A stretch of 49,037 nucleotides of DNA from Candidatus Amulumruptor caecigallinarius (GTDB lineage: Bacteria > Bacteroidota > Bacteroidia > Bacteroidales > Muribaculaceae): assembly GCA_023665575.1 (NCBI GenBank), contig JAMPDQ010000010.1, forward strand, positions 1 to 49,037. The letters are read 5' to 3'. The notes below the pieces were generated by a model that saw only the letters and a program-made list of their open reading frames with translations, ran no database searches and was not told the DNA's origin. The first letter of the stretch is position 1, and every line of letters begins with the position of its first letter. The position numbers were made by a program, and so were the translations under genes. Shown here piece by piece: positions 16,957-24,939 of the stretch.

Positions 16957-17230
16957 TCAGGCTGTTGTTTCCCCATTTTGCCGCCCGAACCGTCCGCGCC
17001 GTGTGAGCAGCCCCCTTATTTTCCCGAATGCAAATCCGAAGGCCCTGATCACATATTTCTCCACATAGGTGAGCATAAGCCCCCCCCGCGGTGGCCGTTA
17101 TGAATATGAGGATGAATCCCGATAGGAATCCCTTTTTCGACGGATGCCAAAGCACCCCCGGCAGATATGCGCGGTATATGTCCAGTTGGGTGTCGTGAGC
17201 TTCCCCCGTCATTGTAAGGTGTCTTGTCAT
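16957..17230 (-). pseudogene. Small membrane protein gene split by a G8 tract
   Basis: Starting at ATG 17230, one frame reads MTRHLTMTGEAHDTQLDIYR, then WHPSKKGFLSGFILIFITAT with a membrane helix, as far as a run of eight G (17080-17087). Beyond the run, the neighbouring frame gives a more natural continuation: LTYVEKYVIRAFGFAFGKIR, GLLTRRGRFGRQ and a stop at 16957. Removing one G yields a 90-residue protein with one or two membrane helices and a basic tail. As it stands, the first frame runs on to 16949 with unusual residues. It could be a sequencing slip, a phase-variable gene or a decayed gene. I recognise no family. The alaS promoter lies just past its end. Confidence 0.4.
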
Positions 17231-17268
17231 TGTGTATTCGCTTGGTTATCGGTGCAGAGTTAATAAAA

Positions 17269-17300
17269 TTTGACAAAATCGTGTCTATTTATTACTTTTG
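17269..17300 (+). promoter_or_regulatory. Bacteroidetes-type promoter of the M23 peptidase
   Basis: TTTG (17269-17272), 20 nt, then TACTTTTG (17293-17300), an exact -7 match. Transcription would start near 17307, 60 nt before the start codon. Confidence 0.85.
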
Positions 17301-17323
17301 CAGTTGCGTGCAGCCGCGAAGCC

Positions 17324-17366
17324 GTGCGGACTCTAAGAGTGTGGACTCTAAGTGTGCGGACTATCC
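17324..17366 (+). repeat. 15-bp tandem repeat in the M23 leader
   Basis: Three head-to-tail units of period 15: GTGCGGACTCTAAGA, GTGTGGACTCTAAGT and a partial GTGCGGACTATCC. They end exactly at the start codon. The unit contains GGACTCTAAG, the core of the family II outer motif. Confidence 0.75.
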
Positions 17367-18335
17367 ATGAAACAGAAAGCGATATATAGATATAATGCCG
17401 ATACAGACAATTTCGAGCGTATCTATCCCACGATATGGTCGAAGGCGCTCAAGGTGCTTCTGTTCATTGCCTGCTCCATTGTGGTGGGGTTCTGCTTTTT
17501 TCTGCTGTTGTTTCTGATTTTCGGCACACCCACGGAGGAGCGTCTCCGCAAGGAGAATTCCGATCTTAAGGCAGAATATAATGTACTTAACCGGCGCTTG
17601 GACTATTCCCTGCGGGTGATGGAGGATATACGTAACCGCGATGACAATTTCTATCGTGTGATGATGCAGATGGAACCCATGTCGAACGGCCAAAGATATG
17701 GAGGCTTAAATAATGAGCGGAGATATAAAGAGTTGAAAAATCTCTCTGATGGAGGCCTTGTGAAACTTCTCACACAGCGACTTGATCTTCTTGACCGCCA
17801 GCTATACGCGCAATCTCTTTCTTTCGACCAGCTTCGAGTGGAAGCCGACAAGCAGAAAGACAAGATATCGCATATCCCCTCAATTCTGCCGCTTAATATA
17901 AAGGATTACACTATGTCGTCGGGTTATGGCTATAGGCGAGACCCGGTGTATGGATCCACAAAATTCCATGAGGGGCTCGATTTCGCAGCCAGGAGCGGCA
18001 CCATTGTCTATGCCACTGCCGATGGAGTGGTGCTTGAGGCCGGGCGCAGAGGAGGATATGGAAATTGCATTGATTTGTCACATGGCTATAACTACACTAC
18101 ACGGTATGCCCACTTGAGTGAAATTCTCGTGAAGCCGGGACAAAGTGTGAAACGCGGCGACAGAATTGGCAAAGTCGGTTCAACAGGCAAATCCACCGGC
18201 CCACATCTGCACTATGAAGTGAGATTTCGCGATGAAGCCCAGAATCCGGTAAATTATTATTTCATGGACATAACGCCTGAACAATATGCGGAAATGGTGC
18301 GCGATGCTGAAAATGCCGGGCATGTGATGGACTGA
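17367..18335 (+). CDS. M23 family metallopeptidase (LytM-type endopeptidase)
   Basis: A 322-residue protein with a short cytoplasmic N terminus, one membrane helix (about 28-52) and a coiled-coil region (about 57-165). The C-terminal LytM domain carries zinc ligands H201 and D205 in KFHEGLDFA and H282 in HLHYE. The domain should cut peptidoglycan cross-bridges in the periplasm, or act as an EnvC-like activator, although the intact zinc site favours enzymatic activity. I chose ATG at 17367 because the upstream in-frame codons lie in the tandem-repeat leader. The MerR regulator begins 5 nt after the stop, so the two are cotranscribed. Confidence 0.93.
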   Translation: MKQKAIYRYNADTDNFERIYPTIWSKALKVLLFIACSIVVGFCFFLLLFLIFGTPTEERLRKENSDLKAEYNVLNRRLDYSLRVMEDIRNRDDNFYRVMMQMEPMSNGQRYGGLNNERRYKELKNLSDGGLVKLLTQRLDLLDRQLYAQSLSFDQLRVEADKQKDKISHIPSILPLNIKDYTMSSGYGYRRDPVYGSTKFHEGLDFAARSGTIVYATADGVVLEAGRRGGYGNCIDLSHGYNYTTRYAHLSEILVKPGQSVKRGDRIGKVGSTGKSTGPHLHYEVRFRDEAQNPVNYYFMDITPEQYAEMVRDAENAGHVMD

Positions 18336-18340
18336 TATTG

Positions 18341-18682
18341 ATGAATATGGAAGAATTCAGCAAAAAATATTACAGGATAAAGGATGTGTCGGAACTTTTG
18401 AACATCCCGCCGTCTACTTTGCGCTATTGGGAGAAGGAATTCCCCGGGTGCAGCCCCGGGCGAAGTAGCACCAATATCAGATATTATACGCCTGATGATA
18501 TCCGCACTCTCAGAATGATAAATTATCTTGTGAAAGTGAAGGGGCTGAGAGTGGAGGCTGCACGTGAGGAGCTTGCCACCAATAAAAAAAACGTGTCAAA
18601 AAGAATAGAAATAATTGACACTCTCTCCGCTGTGCGCAATGAGCTTCAGGAGATGCTTGATGCTCTCACCAAACGCCGATGA
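18341..18682 (+). CDS. MerR-family transcriptional regulator
   Basis: A 113-residue protein with an N-terminal winged helix (YYRIKDVSELLNIPPSTLRY, then WEKEFP and RRYYTPDDI-like NIRYYTPDDIRTLRMI). A short helical dimerisation tail follows, with no effector domain. This compact form, located directly after an M23 peptidase, is a common Bacteroidetes arrangement. The ligand and target are unknown. I chose ATG at 18341 rather than the TTG one codon before. Confidence 0.88.
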   Translation: MNMEEFSKKYYRIKDVSELLNIPPSTLRYWEKEFPGCSPGRSSTNIRYYTPDDIRTLRMINYLVKVKGLRVEAAREELATNKKNVSKRIEIIDTLSAVRNELQEMLDALTKRR

Positions 18683-18690
18683 AACGGAGC

Positions 18691-19131
18691 CTAAAGATTG
18701 GAGTTGTAATAAGCCGGATTGCCGGTCACTTCTTCTCCGACAAAGGGGGGAAGATTATAGTTGCGGTGAGATTCCGACAGCTCTATCTCAGCGGTGACAA
18801 GAGGTGCTGCCGGCCCATGAAACTCGTCTACCTCCCATTTATTACCCTCAAATAACACTATGAAACGTGTTTTTTTCAGCACGGGAGCCTCACACATATG
18901 CAGCATCCGAAGAGCGTCATCATAGGGGATTTCATATTCAAATTCGTCACGGGTGTCGCCAACAGATTTCCCTTTTATAGTGAGATACCCATGCTTATCG
19001 ATGGTGCGCACTCTCACCACGCGCTCCGGCATTCGCTGCAGATAGCCCTGGGTGATATGCATCGATGTGGAGGCCATGGTTTTATAGCTGTTATCCTTTA
19101 CCAGATATTTATGTTCAATCTCCTTTGCCAT
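18691..19131 (-). CDS. CYTH domain protein (triphosphate tunnel metalloenzyme)
   Basis: A 146-residue single-domain protein. It begins with the CYTH signature E4-I-E6-H-K8 and has alternating charged beta strands (RVVRVRTIDKHGYLTIKGK, DEFEYEIP, WEVDEFHG, TAEIELS) that line the tunnel. Bacterial members hydrolyse inorganic triphosphate or nucleoside triphosphates; the substrate here is not determined. The gene is convergent with the MerR gene, with 8 nt between the stops, and has a consensus promoter. Confidence 0.93.
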   Translation of the reverse strand: MAKEIEHKYLVKDNSYKTMASTSMHITQGYLQRMPERVVRVRTIDKHGYLTIKGKSVGDTRDEFEYEIPYDDALRMLHMCEAPVLKKTRFIVLFEGNKWEVDEFHGPAAPLVTAEIELSESHRNYNLPPFVGEEVTGNPAYYNSNL

Positions 19132-19169
19132 AATGAAGCCTTGGAATTTTGTAAAACGGTATCCAAATG

Positions 19170-19201
19170 CAAATTTAATTTATCAGACTCCATTCTCCAA
19201 A
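19170..19201 (-). promoter_or_regulatory. Bacteroidetes-type promoter of the CYTH gene
   Basis: On the minus strand TTTG (19198-19201), 20 nt, then TAAATTTG (19170-19177). The 20-nt spacer reads GAGAATGGAGTCTGATAAAT, which contains the family II outer motif, so here the repeat end lies inside the promoter. Confidence 0.85.
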
Positions 19202-19358
19202 AGAAATCGGTGTGGAAGGCAGGATGTATGAAGTCATGGAAGACAGAATGTATGAAGCCACAATTGCAATAAACACGTTTAAATTTTGTTATTATACTAT
19301 GTAGCGGATTCCCTGTTTTTTATCAAAGACGGCTAATCCTTTGACAAACATTTGATAA

Positions 19359-21932
19359 ATGATTGCTAACAAGTTCTTCCAATATATTATCACTCCTGTT
19401 GTTGTAATTATTTTGCTCTTTTGTGTTTTGCCGGCCTCGGCAAAACCAGTTTCATCAAGCAGCCATAAGGTGGTTGGCGTAGTGATTGATTCAATCACGG
19501 GGGAAAAGATGGAATTCGTAAATGTTTTCTCCAAGAAGAATAAGCGTGGCACAACCACTGATTTAAATGGTGAATTCAAACTTATCCTTCCTGTCGGTTC
19601 GCTTGTGGAAGTGACAGCGATGGGATATTTGCCAAAACAGCTGAAAGTGGAAAATTCTGACACGCTTAAATTCTATATTGTTCCGGCGCCCACCGAATTG
19701 TCAGAGCTGGTGGTGAAACCCAAAAAGCAAAAGTATTCAAAGAAAAACAACCCCGCTGTGGAGCTGATGCGTCGCGTGAGAGCTGACCGCGACAAGCATA
19801 ACCCCGTCAAAAGTCCATATTACAGCTATGATCGCTATGACAAAATAGTGATGGGTCTGAACAATTACAAAGGGTATGTTCCGGATGAAAATGGCAAGGT
19901 TAAGGGCAAGATGAAAATTCTCGCCGAGCTGGTGGACACCGGTGTATGGACCGGTTCGCGCATTCTCGACCTGTCGCTTAAAGAGAAGTTTGTGACGAGG
20001 ATAATGTCTGACAATGGCTCAAACGACAAGGAAATTGTGCAGGCAAGAAGAAGCAATGGTATTGACAAATCATTCGATACCGACTACACACGCGTGGTCT
20101 TCGAAGATATGCTTAGGGAAGTGGATGTATATGGCAATGACATTCCTGTGATGCGCAGTCGTTTTGTAAGTCCGCTTTCTGCGATAGGAGCAGACTTTTA
20201 CAAATATCATATTGTAGACACGGTGATGATTGGCACCGATAGATGTGTGGAATTGTCTTTTGCTCCTCATAATGCTGAATCTGCCGGATTCAATGGCAAA
20301 CTCTTTATTCCGGTGGATGACTCCGTAAAATATGTCAGACGTGTGATGATGCAGCTTCCCAAAGCTGCAAATGTGAATTATGTGGAGGGAATGTATCTGA
20401 GTCAGAATTTCATGAAAGATTCCCTCGGGCGCACGCATAAAACACTTGACGATTTGATTGTTGAATTGCATCTTGTAGGCTCGGTAGGTGAGACTTATCT
20501 CTCTCGGCAATCGCGTTACAGCAATTATTCAGCAGAACGGCGCGATGACATGGCAGAATATTACGACAAAATAGGACATGATTTCGAGATAGAAGACTCC
20601 GAACATCAAAACAGCTCGTTCTGGGGAGGCGTCAGAATGATTCCTCTCTCTTATGCAGAGTCGAAACTCGCCGTAGATGAATCTCCTTTCCAAAAGGTGC
20701 CGCTGATAAAGTGGCTGACAAAAGTTGTGGAAATTGTGGTGAAAGGATATGTTCCCACCGGAAAGAATTCAAAGTTCGATTTCGGACCGGTCGACTCATT
20801 TGTCAGCTATAACGCAACCGAAGGAATGCGCTTCGCTGTGGGAGGACTCACAACCGCCAATCTTTTCAAGAATGTGTTTGCAAGAGGATATGTGGCATAT
20901 GGATTGCGCGACAAAAAATTTAAATATAGTGCGGAAGTGGAATATTCCTTTTTGCCAAAGAAATATCACAGTCACGAATTTCCGCGCAATGGGATTCGTG
21001 CAGCTTATTCATATGATATTGATAAACTTGGGCAAAGCATGGTGTCGAACGCCGCCAACAATCTCCTCAATTCTGTGACGCGCATCGAAAGCAATCTATC
21101 CATTTATCAAAGACTTGCCACCCTTGAATATAACAGGGAATGGAGAAATCATTTTTCAATTAAGGCAACTCTTGCTAACCAGCGTCTTGAGCATTCTGAA
21201 TATGTGGGATTCGTTAGAGGGAATGGTGAAATTGTGCCACACTTTAATCAGAGCAGTTTTAAGGTGTCTTTGCGCTATGCTCCCAATGAGAAATTTATAC
21301 AGACATATAATGAGCGCAGGGATGTAAATCGCGATGCACTGATTTTAAACCTGTCGCATGAATTTGGCCCCAAAGGTTTGTTAGGGTCGGAATATACTGT
21401 CAACCTCACTGAATTTTCGCTTAGAAAACGATTATGGTTTTCCGCATTCGGATATGCCGATATTCTCTTCAAAGCAGCTAAACTGTGGAATCAGGTGCAG
21501 TTCCCGGCGTTGCTTTGGCAAAATGCCAATGTGGCATACACTGTGAAACAGGAAACATATTCCTTGCTTAATCCAATGGAGTTCGCAATGGATGAATATT
21601 TTTCATTAGATCTGAATTATAATCTGAATGGATTGATATTCAATAGAATACCATTGATTAAGAAACTAAAGCTAAGAGAGATTGTAACATTCAAGGGATT
21701 CATGGGGCATCTCACAAAGAAGAATAATCCTGAATATAACGATAATTTGTTTCGCTTTCCGGGTAATGGAGTGACCACACCCATGGGCAGAACGCCATAT
21801 ATGGAAGCCGGAGTAGGAATCGACAATATCCTCACATTTATTCGGCTTGAATATATATGGCGACTCACATATAAAGATCGTCCCGGCATATCTGATTCAG
21901 GACTTCGCTTCTCTCTCCAGTTCGCCTTCTGA
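19359..21932 (+). CDS. DUF5686 family outer-membrane protein
   Basis: An 857-residue protein with signal peptide ending in PASA (about residue 28). A carboxypeptidase-regulatory-like beta domain covers about 35-115 (VVGVVIDSITGEKMEFVNVF, GTTTDLNGEFKL). The long remainder is rich in amphipathic beta strands alternating with charged turns and ends in an aromatic strand (SGLRFSLQFAF), as expected of an outer-membrane beta-barrel. This layout is the DUF5686/carboxypeptidase-like regulatory family of Bacteroidetes, whose substrate is not known. It is not a TonB-dependent receptor, since no plug or TonB box is seen. It ends 13 nt before the convergent glycosyltransferase. Confidence 0.88.
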   Translation: MIANKFFQYIITPVVVIILLFCVLPASAKPVSSSSHKVVGVVIDSITGEKMEFVNVFSKKNKRGTTTDLNGEFKLILPVGSLVEVTAMGYLPKQLKVENSDTLKFYIVPAPTELSELVVKPKKQKYSKKNNPAVELMRRVRADRDKHNPVKSPYYSYDRYDKIVMGLNNYKGYVPDENGKVKGKMKILAELVDTGVWTGSRILDLSLKEKFVTRIMSDNGSNDKEIVQARRSNGIDKSFDTDYTRVVFEDMLREVDVYGNDIPVMRSRFVSPLSAIGADFYKYHIVDTVMIGTDRCVELSFAPHNAESAGFNGKLFIPVDDSVKYVRRVMMQLPKAANVNYVEGMYLSQNFMKDSLGRTHKTLDDLIVELHLVGSVGETYLSRQSRYSNYSAERRDDMAEYYDKIGHDFEIEDSEHQNSSFWGGVRMIPLSYAESKLAVDESPFQKVPLIKWLTKVVEIVVKGYVPTGKNSKFDFGPVDSFVSYNATEGMRFAVGGLTTANLFKNVFARGYVAYGLRDKKFKYSAEVEYSFLPKKYHSHEFPRNGIRAAYSYDIDKLGQSMVSNAANNLLNSVTRIESNLSIYQRLATLEYNREWRNHFSIKATLANQRLEHSEYVGFVRGNGEIVPHFNQSSFKVSLRYAPNEKFIQTYNERRDVNRDALILNLSHEFGPKGLLGSEYTVNLTEFSLRKRLWFSAFGYADILFKAAKLWNQVQFPALLWQNANVAYTVKQETYSLLNPMEFAMDEYFSLDLNYNLNGLIFNRIPLIKKLKLREIVTFKGFMGHLTKKNNPEYNDNLFRFPGNGVTTPMGRTPYMEAGVGIDNILTFIRLEYIWRLTYKDRPGISDSGLRFSLQFAF

Positions 21933-21945
21933 AAAAGATTGAAAA

Positions 21946-22680
21946 TCAGCAGAAATTATTTTTGCAGAAAATGCTTTTGAGCCGAAGGGTAATCACGCCT
22001 AAAATGGCTTCTCCGAATATGCTTGAATTCATCTTGGATGTGCCCAACTGACGATTTACAAAGATAATCGGCACCTCCACAATTTTGAATTTCTTGCAGT
22101 ATGACTTGAATTTCATTTCAATTTGGAAAGCATATCCCTTGAAACGGATTTTGTCAAGGTTAAGCTCACGCAACACATTTGCGCGGTAACATACGAATCC
22201 GGCTGTGGAATCGCGCAGTGGCATTCGCGTAACAAACCGCACATATGCGCTGGCGAAATAAGACATAAGCACACGCCCCATAGGCCAGTTCACCACGTTT
22301 ACTCCCGAAATATATCGCGAGCCAATGCTCACATCTGCATTGCGATCCTTGCATTCGTGATAGAGTTTTGGCAGGTCGTTCGGATTGTGCGAAAAATCGG
22401 CATCCATTTCAATCACAAATTCATATCCCTTGTCAAGTGCCCATTTGAATCCATGAATATAGGCAGTGCCGAGCCCGAGCTTGCCGGTTCGTGTTTCAAG
22501 ATGCACTCTGCCCGGGTATTGCACAATTTTTTTCCTAACCGCATCCTGTGTGCCATCGGGAGAAGCATCGTCAATCACAAGAATATCAAAATTATCCGCG
22601 AGTGCCATCACGGCATCTATGATGTTGGAAATATTTTCTATTTCATTATATGTTGGGATTATTACTAATGCTTCTGACAT
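21946..22680 (-). CDS. Polyprenol monophosphomannose synthase-like GT2
   Basis: A 244-residue family 2 glycosyltransferase resembling DPM1/Ppm1. It starts with LVIIPTYNEIENI, has IDDASPDGT for nucleotide binding and the metal motif D93-A-D95 in IEMDADFSHNP. The dolichol-phosphate mannose synthase segment GSRYISG and RDSTAGF follow. It should move a sugar from a GDP- or UDP-sugar to a polyprenyl phosphate at the inner face of the membrane. The C terminus has no membrane anchor, as in the soluble DPM type. Confidence 0.92.
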   Translation of the reverse strand: MSEALVIIPTYNEIENISNIIDAVMALADNFDILVIDDASPDGTQDAVRKKIVQYPGRVHLETRTGKLGLGTAYIHGFKWALDKGYEFVIEMDADFSHNPNDLPKLYHECKDRNADVSIGSRYISGVNVVNWPMGRVLMSYFASAYVRFVTRMPLRDSTAGFVCYRANVLRELNLDKIRFKGYAFQIEMKFKSYCKKFKIVEVPIIFVNRQLGTSKMNSSIFGEAILGVITLRLKSIFCKNNFC

Positions 22681-22726
22681 ATCCGCAAATTTTTGTGTTT
22701 CCGGGTTTGGAGTCCGTTTTATGACA

Positions 22727-22734
22727 CAAAATTA
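22727..22734 (-). promoter_or_regulatory. -7 box of the glycosyltransferase gene
   Basis: On the minus strand TAATTTTG matches TAnnTTTG. The -33 element is poor. The leader then carries ATAAAACGGACTCCAAA, a family II outer motif. Confidence 0.5.
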
Positions 22735-22754
22735 ATAAATTTTGTGATATCAAA

Positions 22755-22786
22755 AAAACAAGGGTGTTTTTAATCACCCTTGTTTT
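22755..22786 (-). terminator. Intrinsic terminator after the NlpE-like gene
   Basis: A perfect 12-bp stem, AAAACAAGGGTG/CACCCTTGTTTT with an 8-nt loop, is followed on the minus strand by seven T. It lies 29 nt past the stop of the NlpE-like gene. Confidence 0.92.
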
Positions 22787-22814
22787 CTTCTGATAATTCC
22801 TACTTTAATATGGT

Positions 22815-23288
22815 TCACTTCACAAGTTTCAGTGTATAGTTGAGCCCGGGAGTGTTGGATGTGTTCAACTGCGCATCTGTCAATGTGAGCTGCGAGTCGG
22901 AATCAACTATAAAATAGAGGGTGCTGCCGTTTGTGTAATTACGGTCAGGCACAAGCTTCAGATATTTCACATTGGCCTTGTCGCCGGTGCCGTTTTCAAC
23001 GGTAAACTTCCCTTCGGTTTTATATGACACACTATCGCTGTGATTGATTTTCTTTGTGGTGTCGTTAACCAGATACGTCTCCAGCAAATCATAGTCACCA
23101 TCGAGATTTCCGTGGTCATCGTCATAATCAAGTTTCAATGTATATCTGATACCTTCGCAATCGGCAGCGGGAAGCACGCCGGTGAAGATTTCATCCCCTT
23201 TTTCGGGAACGTTGGTGTGGTTGTTTCCACAAGAAATCATCGGCAAAAGAGCCGTTGCAGCTATTGCTGCCATCAGTGTCTTTTTCAT
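22815..23288 (-). CDS. NlpE-like lipoprotein
   Basis: A 157-residue lipoprotein with signal peptide and lipobox MISC (Cys20). The mature part matches the N-terminal barrel of NlpE (EIFTGVLPAADCEGIRYTLK). In E. coli NlpE this strand carries a CxxC-type pair; here it reads LPAADC with a single Cys, so copper binding through that pair is unlikely. NlpE proteins report lipoprotein sorting and surface contact. The C-terminal half (PDRNYTNGSTLYFIVDSD, LTDAQLN) matches the usual closing strands. The gene has its own terminator. Confidence 0.85.
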   Translation of the reverse strand: MKKTLMAAIAATALLPMISCGNNHTNVPEKGDEIFTGVLPAADCEGIRYTLKLDYDDDHGNLDGDYDLLETYLVNDTTKKINHSDSVSYKTEGKFTVENGTGDKANVKYLKLVPDRNYTNGSTLYFIVDSDSQLTLTDAQLNTSNTPGLNYTLKLVK

Positions 23289-23377
23289 ATTTTTCTTTTT
23301 TATGTCATTGTAATAACGTTTTCACGACTTATTTGTTTTTACGATATAAGGCCTTGTTTCCCAAATCATCAATTTTA

Positions 23378-23398
23378 GAGGAATGAAGCCTAAAAACA
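23378..23398 (+). repeat. Degenerate family II outer motif
   Basis: AGAGGAATGAAGCCTAAAAAC resembles the GGGGAATGGAGCCTAA form and lies about 18 nt before the small membrane protein gene. Confidence 0.35.
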
Positions 23399-23414
23399 AT
23401 AAACAATATTTGTG

Positions 23415-23657
23415 ATGGAAACTCCTTTATTAACATGGCTATTGATTATTGCCGTTATTGCGGCAATATTTGTCATGGATGCTGTCGGCTTTTTACGTAA
23501 AAATAGAAATCATACTGCAAGCCGTAAGCATCATCACCTGAAACACAGTCAGCATATTATTGGGATGGGGTCGGAGAAAGAGATGTTTTATGTTCCGGGC
23601 GACTCTATGCCGGTAAATGTTGATGATTATGATAAGAAAAAATGCGACGGAATTTGA
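23415..23657 (+). CDS. Small membrane protein with His-rich segment
   Basis: An 80-residue protein with one N-terminal membrane helix (about 6-27) and then a basic, histidine-rich stretch RKHHHLKHSQHI. An acidic tail VDDYDKKKCDG follows. I recognise no family. Its last 41 nt overlap the start of the ThrE-type gene in another frame, which suggests translational coupling and argues that it is real. The histidines could bind a metal, but that is a guess. An in-frame GTG lies one codon upstream. Confidence 0.5.
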   Translation: METPLLTWLLIIAVIAAIFVMDAVGFLRKNRNHTASRKHHHLKHSQHIIGMGSEKEMFYVPGDSMPVNVDDYDKKKCDGI

Positions 23658-24429
23658 TTGCAACTCTCCCGGTGTAAAAAATGTGTGCATATTCCTTGCT
23701 GATTACAGTGCGTTTCTTTTTGCTTCGGGAGCAACTTGCATTCGTGTGAACAAGAATGTGGAGCGAATTGCAAACGCATATTGCATGAAAGCGGAGATGA
23801 CCATCATGCCGCGACATATTCATATGGCTGTCAAAGATGAATGCAACGGAGAAATAGTCACCTCCATAACAAGAGTGTGCGACACAGGTATAAATTTTCG
23901 TATCAACACGGAACTCAGCAGGCTTAGTTGGGCAATTGCCGATTCAAAAATATGCTTCGATAATGCCATAATGAGAATGTATGAGGTGGTGAAAGTGCAG
24001 CAGCAAAATAAATTTTTGCTGCTTATGCTTGTCACACTCGCAAATGCTTCATTCTGCCGTCTCTTCGGTGGTGATGCGATAGCCATGGCAATTGTTGCAT
24101 TGGCTACATTCGCGGGTTTCCATGTGAAACAGCTGATGACTTCAAGAAAAATAGACACACGCATCATCTTCATTGTGTGCTCCTTCGTATCATCGGTGCT
24201 GGGAGCCACAGGCATGCTTTTCTCCATGGGCAACACTCCCGACATTGCCATTGCCACAAGCGTATTATATCTTGTGCCCGGCATTCCTTTTCTCAATTCA
24301 TTCAGCGACTTGCTTTACAAGAATTATCTCTGTGCGTTCAGCCGCTTCGCTGATGCAGTGGTGCTGACATGTTGCCTTTCGTTGGGGCTTTGTCTCGGAT
24401 TGTCACTCATGAAGGTGGGAATTTTTTAG
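23617..24429 (+). CDS. Threonine/serine exporter, ThrE N-terminal subunit
   Basis: A 270-residue protein with the two-part ThrE_1 (DUF1212) layout. A soluble N-terminal domain (CIFLADYSAFLFASGATCIR, TRVCDTGINFRINTELSRL) is followed by five membrane helices from about residue 133. Together with the next gene, which supplies the ThrE_2 half, it forms a split amino-acid exporter in the inner membrane. Several ATG codons cluster at 23617, 23623 and 23629, so the exact start is uncertain. The 5' end overlaps the small upstream gene. Confidence 0.88.
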   Translation: MLMIMIRKNATEFDCNSPGVKNVCIFLADYSAFLFASGATCIRVNKNVERIANAYCMKAEMTIMPRHIHMAVKDECNGEIVTSITRVCDTGINFRINTELSRLSWAIADSKICFDNAIMRMYEVVKVQQQNKFLLLMLVTLANASFCRLFGGDAIAMAIVALATFAGFHVKQLMTSRKIDTRIIFIVCSFVSSVLGATGMLFSMGNTPDIAIATSVLYLVPGIPFLNSFSDLLYKNYLCAFSRFADAVVLTCCLSLGLCLGLSLMKVGIF

Positions 24430-24448
24430 CATTTTAAAATGACATGTC

Positions 24449-24928
24449 ATGATTTTCCAGATATTACAGGATGCGATTTTTGCGGCAGTTGCCGCAGTGG
24501 GGTTTGCAGCAATCAGCAGACCGCCGCAACGTGCATATCTGTATTGCGCGCTGATCGCGGCTGCCGGACATTCCTTCAGATTCCTGCTCATGAGTGGAGC
24601 AGTTGGTATGCATATCATCATAGCCACGCTTATGGCCTCATTTCTGATTGGTATCTTGGCTGTGTTGTTGTCATCCATATCAAGAATACCGGCGGAAACA
24701 TATCTGTTTCCCTCACTGCTTCCCATGATTCCGGGAATATATGCCTACAAAACATTTGCCGGCCTAGCGCTGTGCATATTCTCCAATGGCCAGGATGCTT
24801 TCATTCATAATTTCTATCTTTTTGGATATAATGCCATAACATGCGGTTGCATATTGCTGTGCATGGTCACGGGCGCGGTGCTCCCTATATTTATGCTGAA
24901 GCGAATATCCTTCCAAGCCACAAGATGA
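24449..24928 (+). CDS. Threonine/serine exporter, ThrE C-terminal subunit
   Basis: A 159-residue integral membrane protein with five predicted helices matching ThrE_2 (DUF3815): ISRPPQRAYLYCALIAAAGH, FLIGILAVLLSSISRIPAET and SLLPMIPGIYAYKT. In single-chain ThrE this half follows the DUF1212 half; here it is a separate gene 19 nt downstream, the usual split form. It is convergent with the UbiA-family gene, with 11 nt between the ends. Confidence 0.88.
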   Translation: MIFQILQDAIFAAVAAVGFAAISRPPQRAYLYCALIAAAGHSFRFLLMSGAVGMHIIIATLMASFLIGILAVLLSSISRIPAETYLFPSLLPMIPGIYAYKTFAGLALCIFSNGQDAFIHNFYLFGYNAITCGCILLCMVTGAVLPIFMLKRISFQATR

Positions 24929-24939
24929 CACATTCTGCA

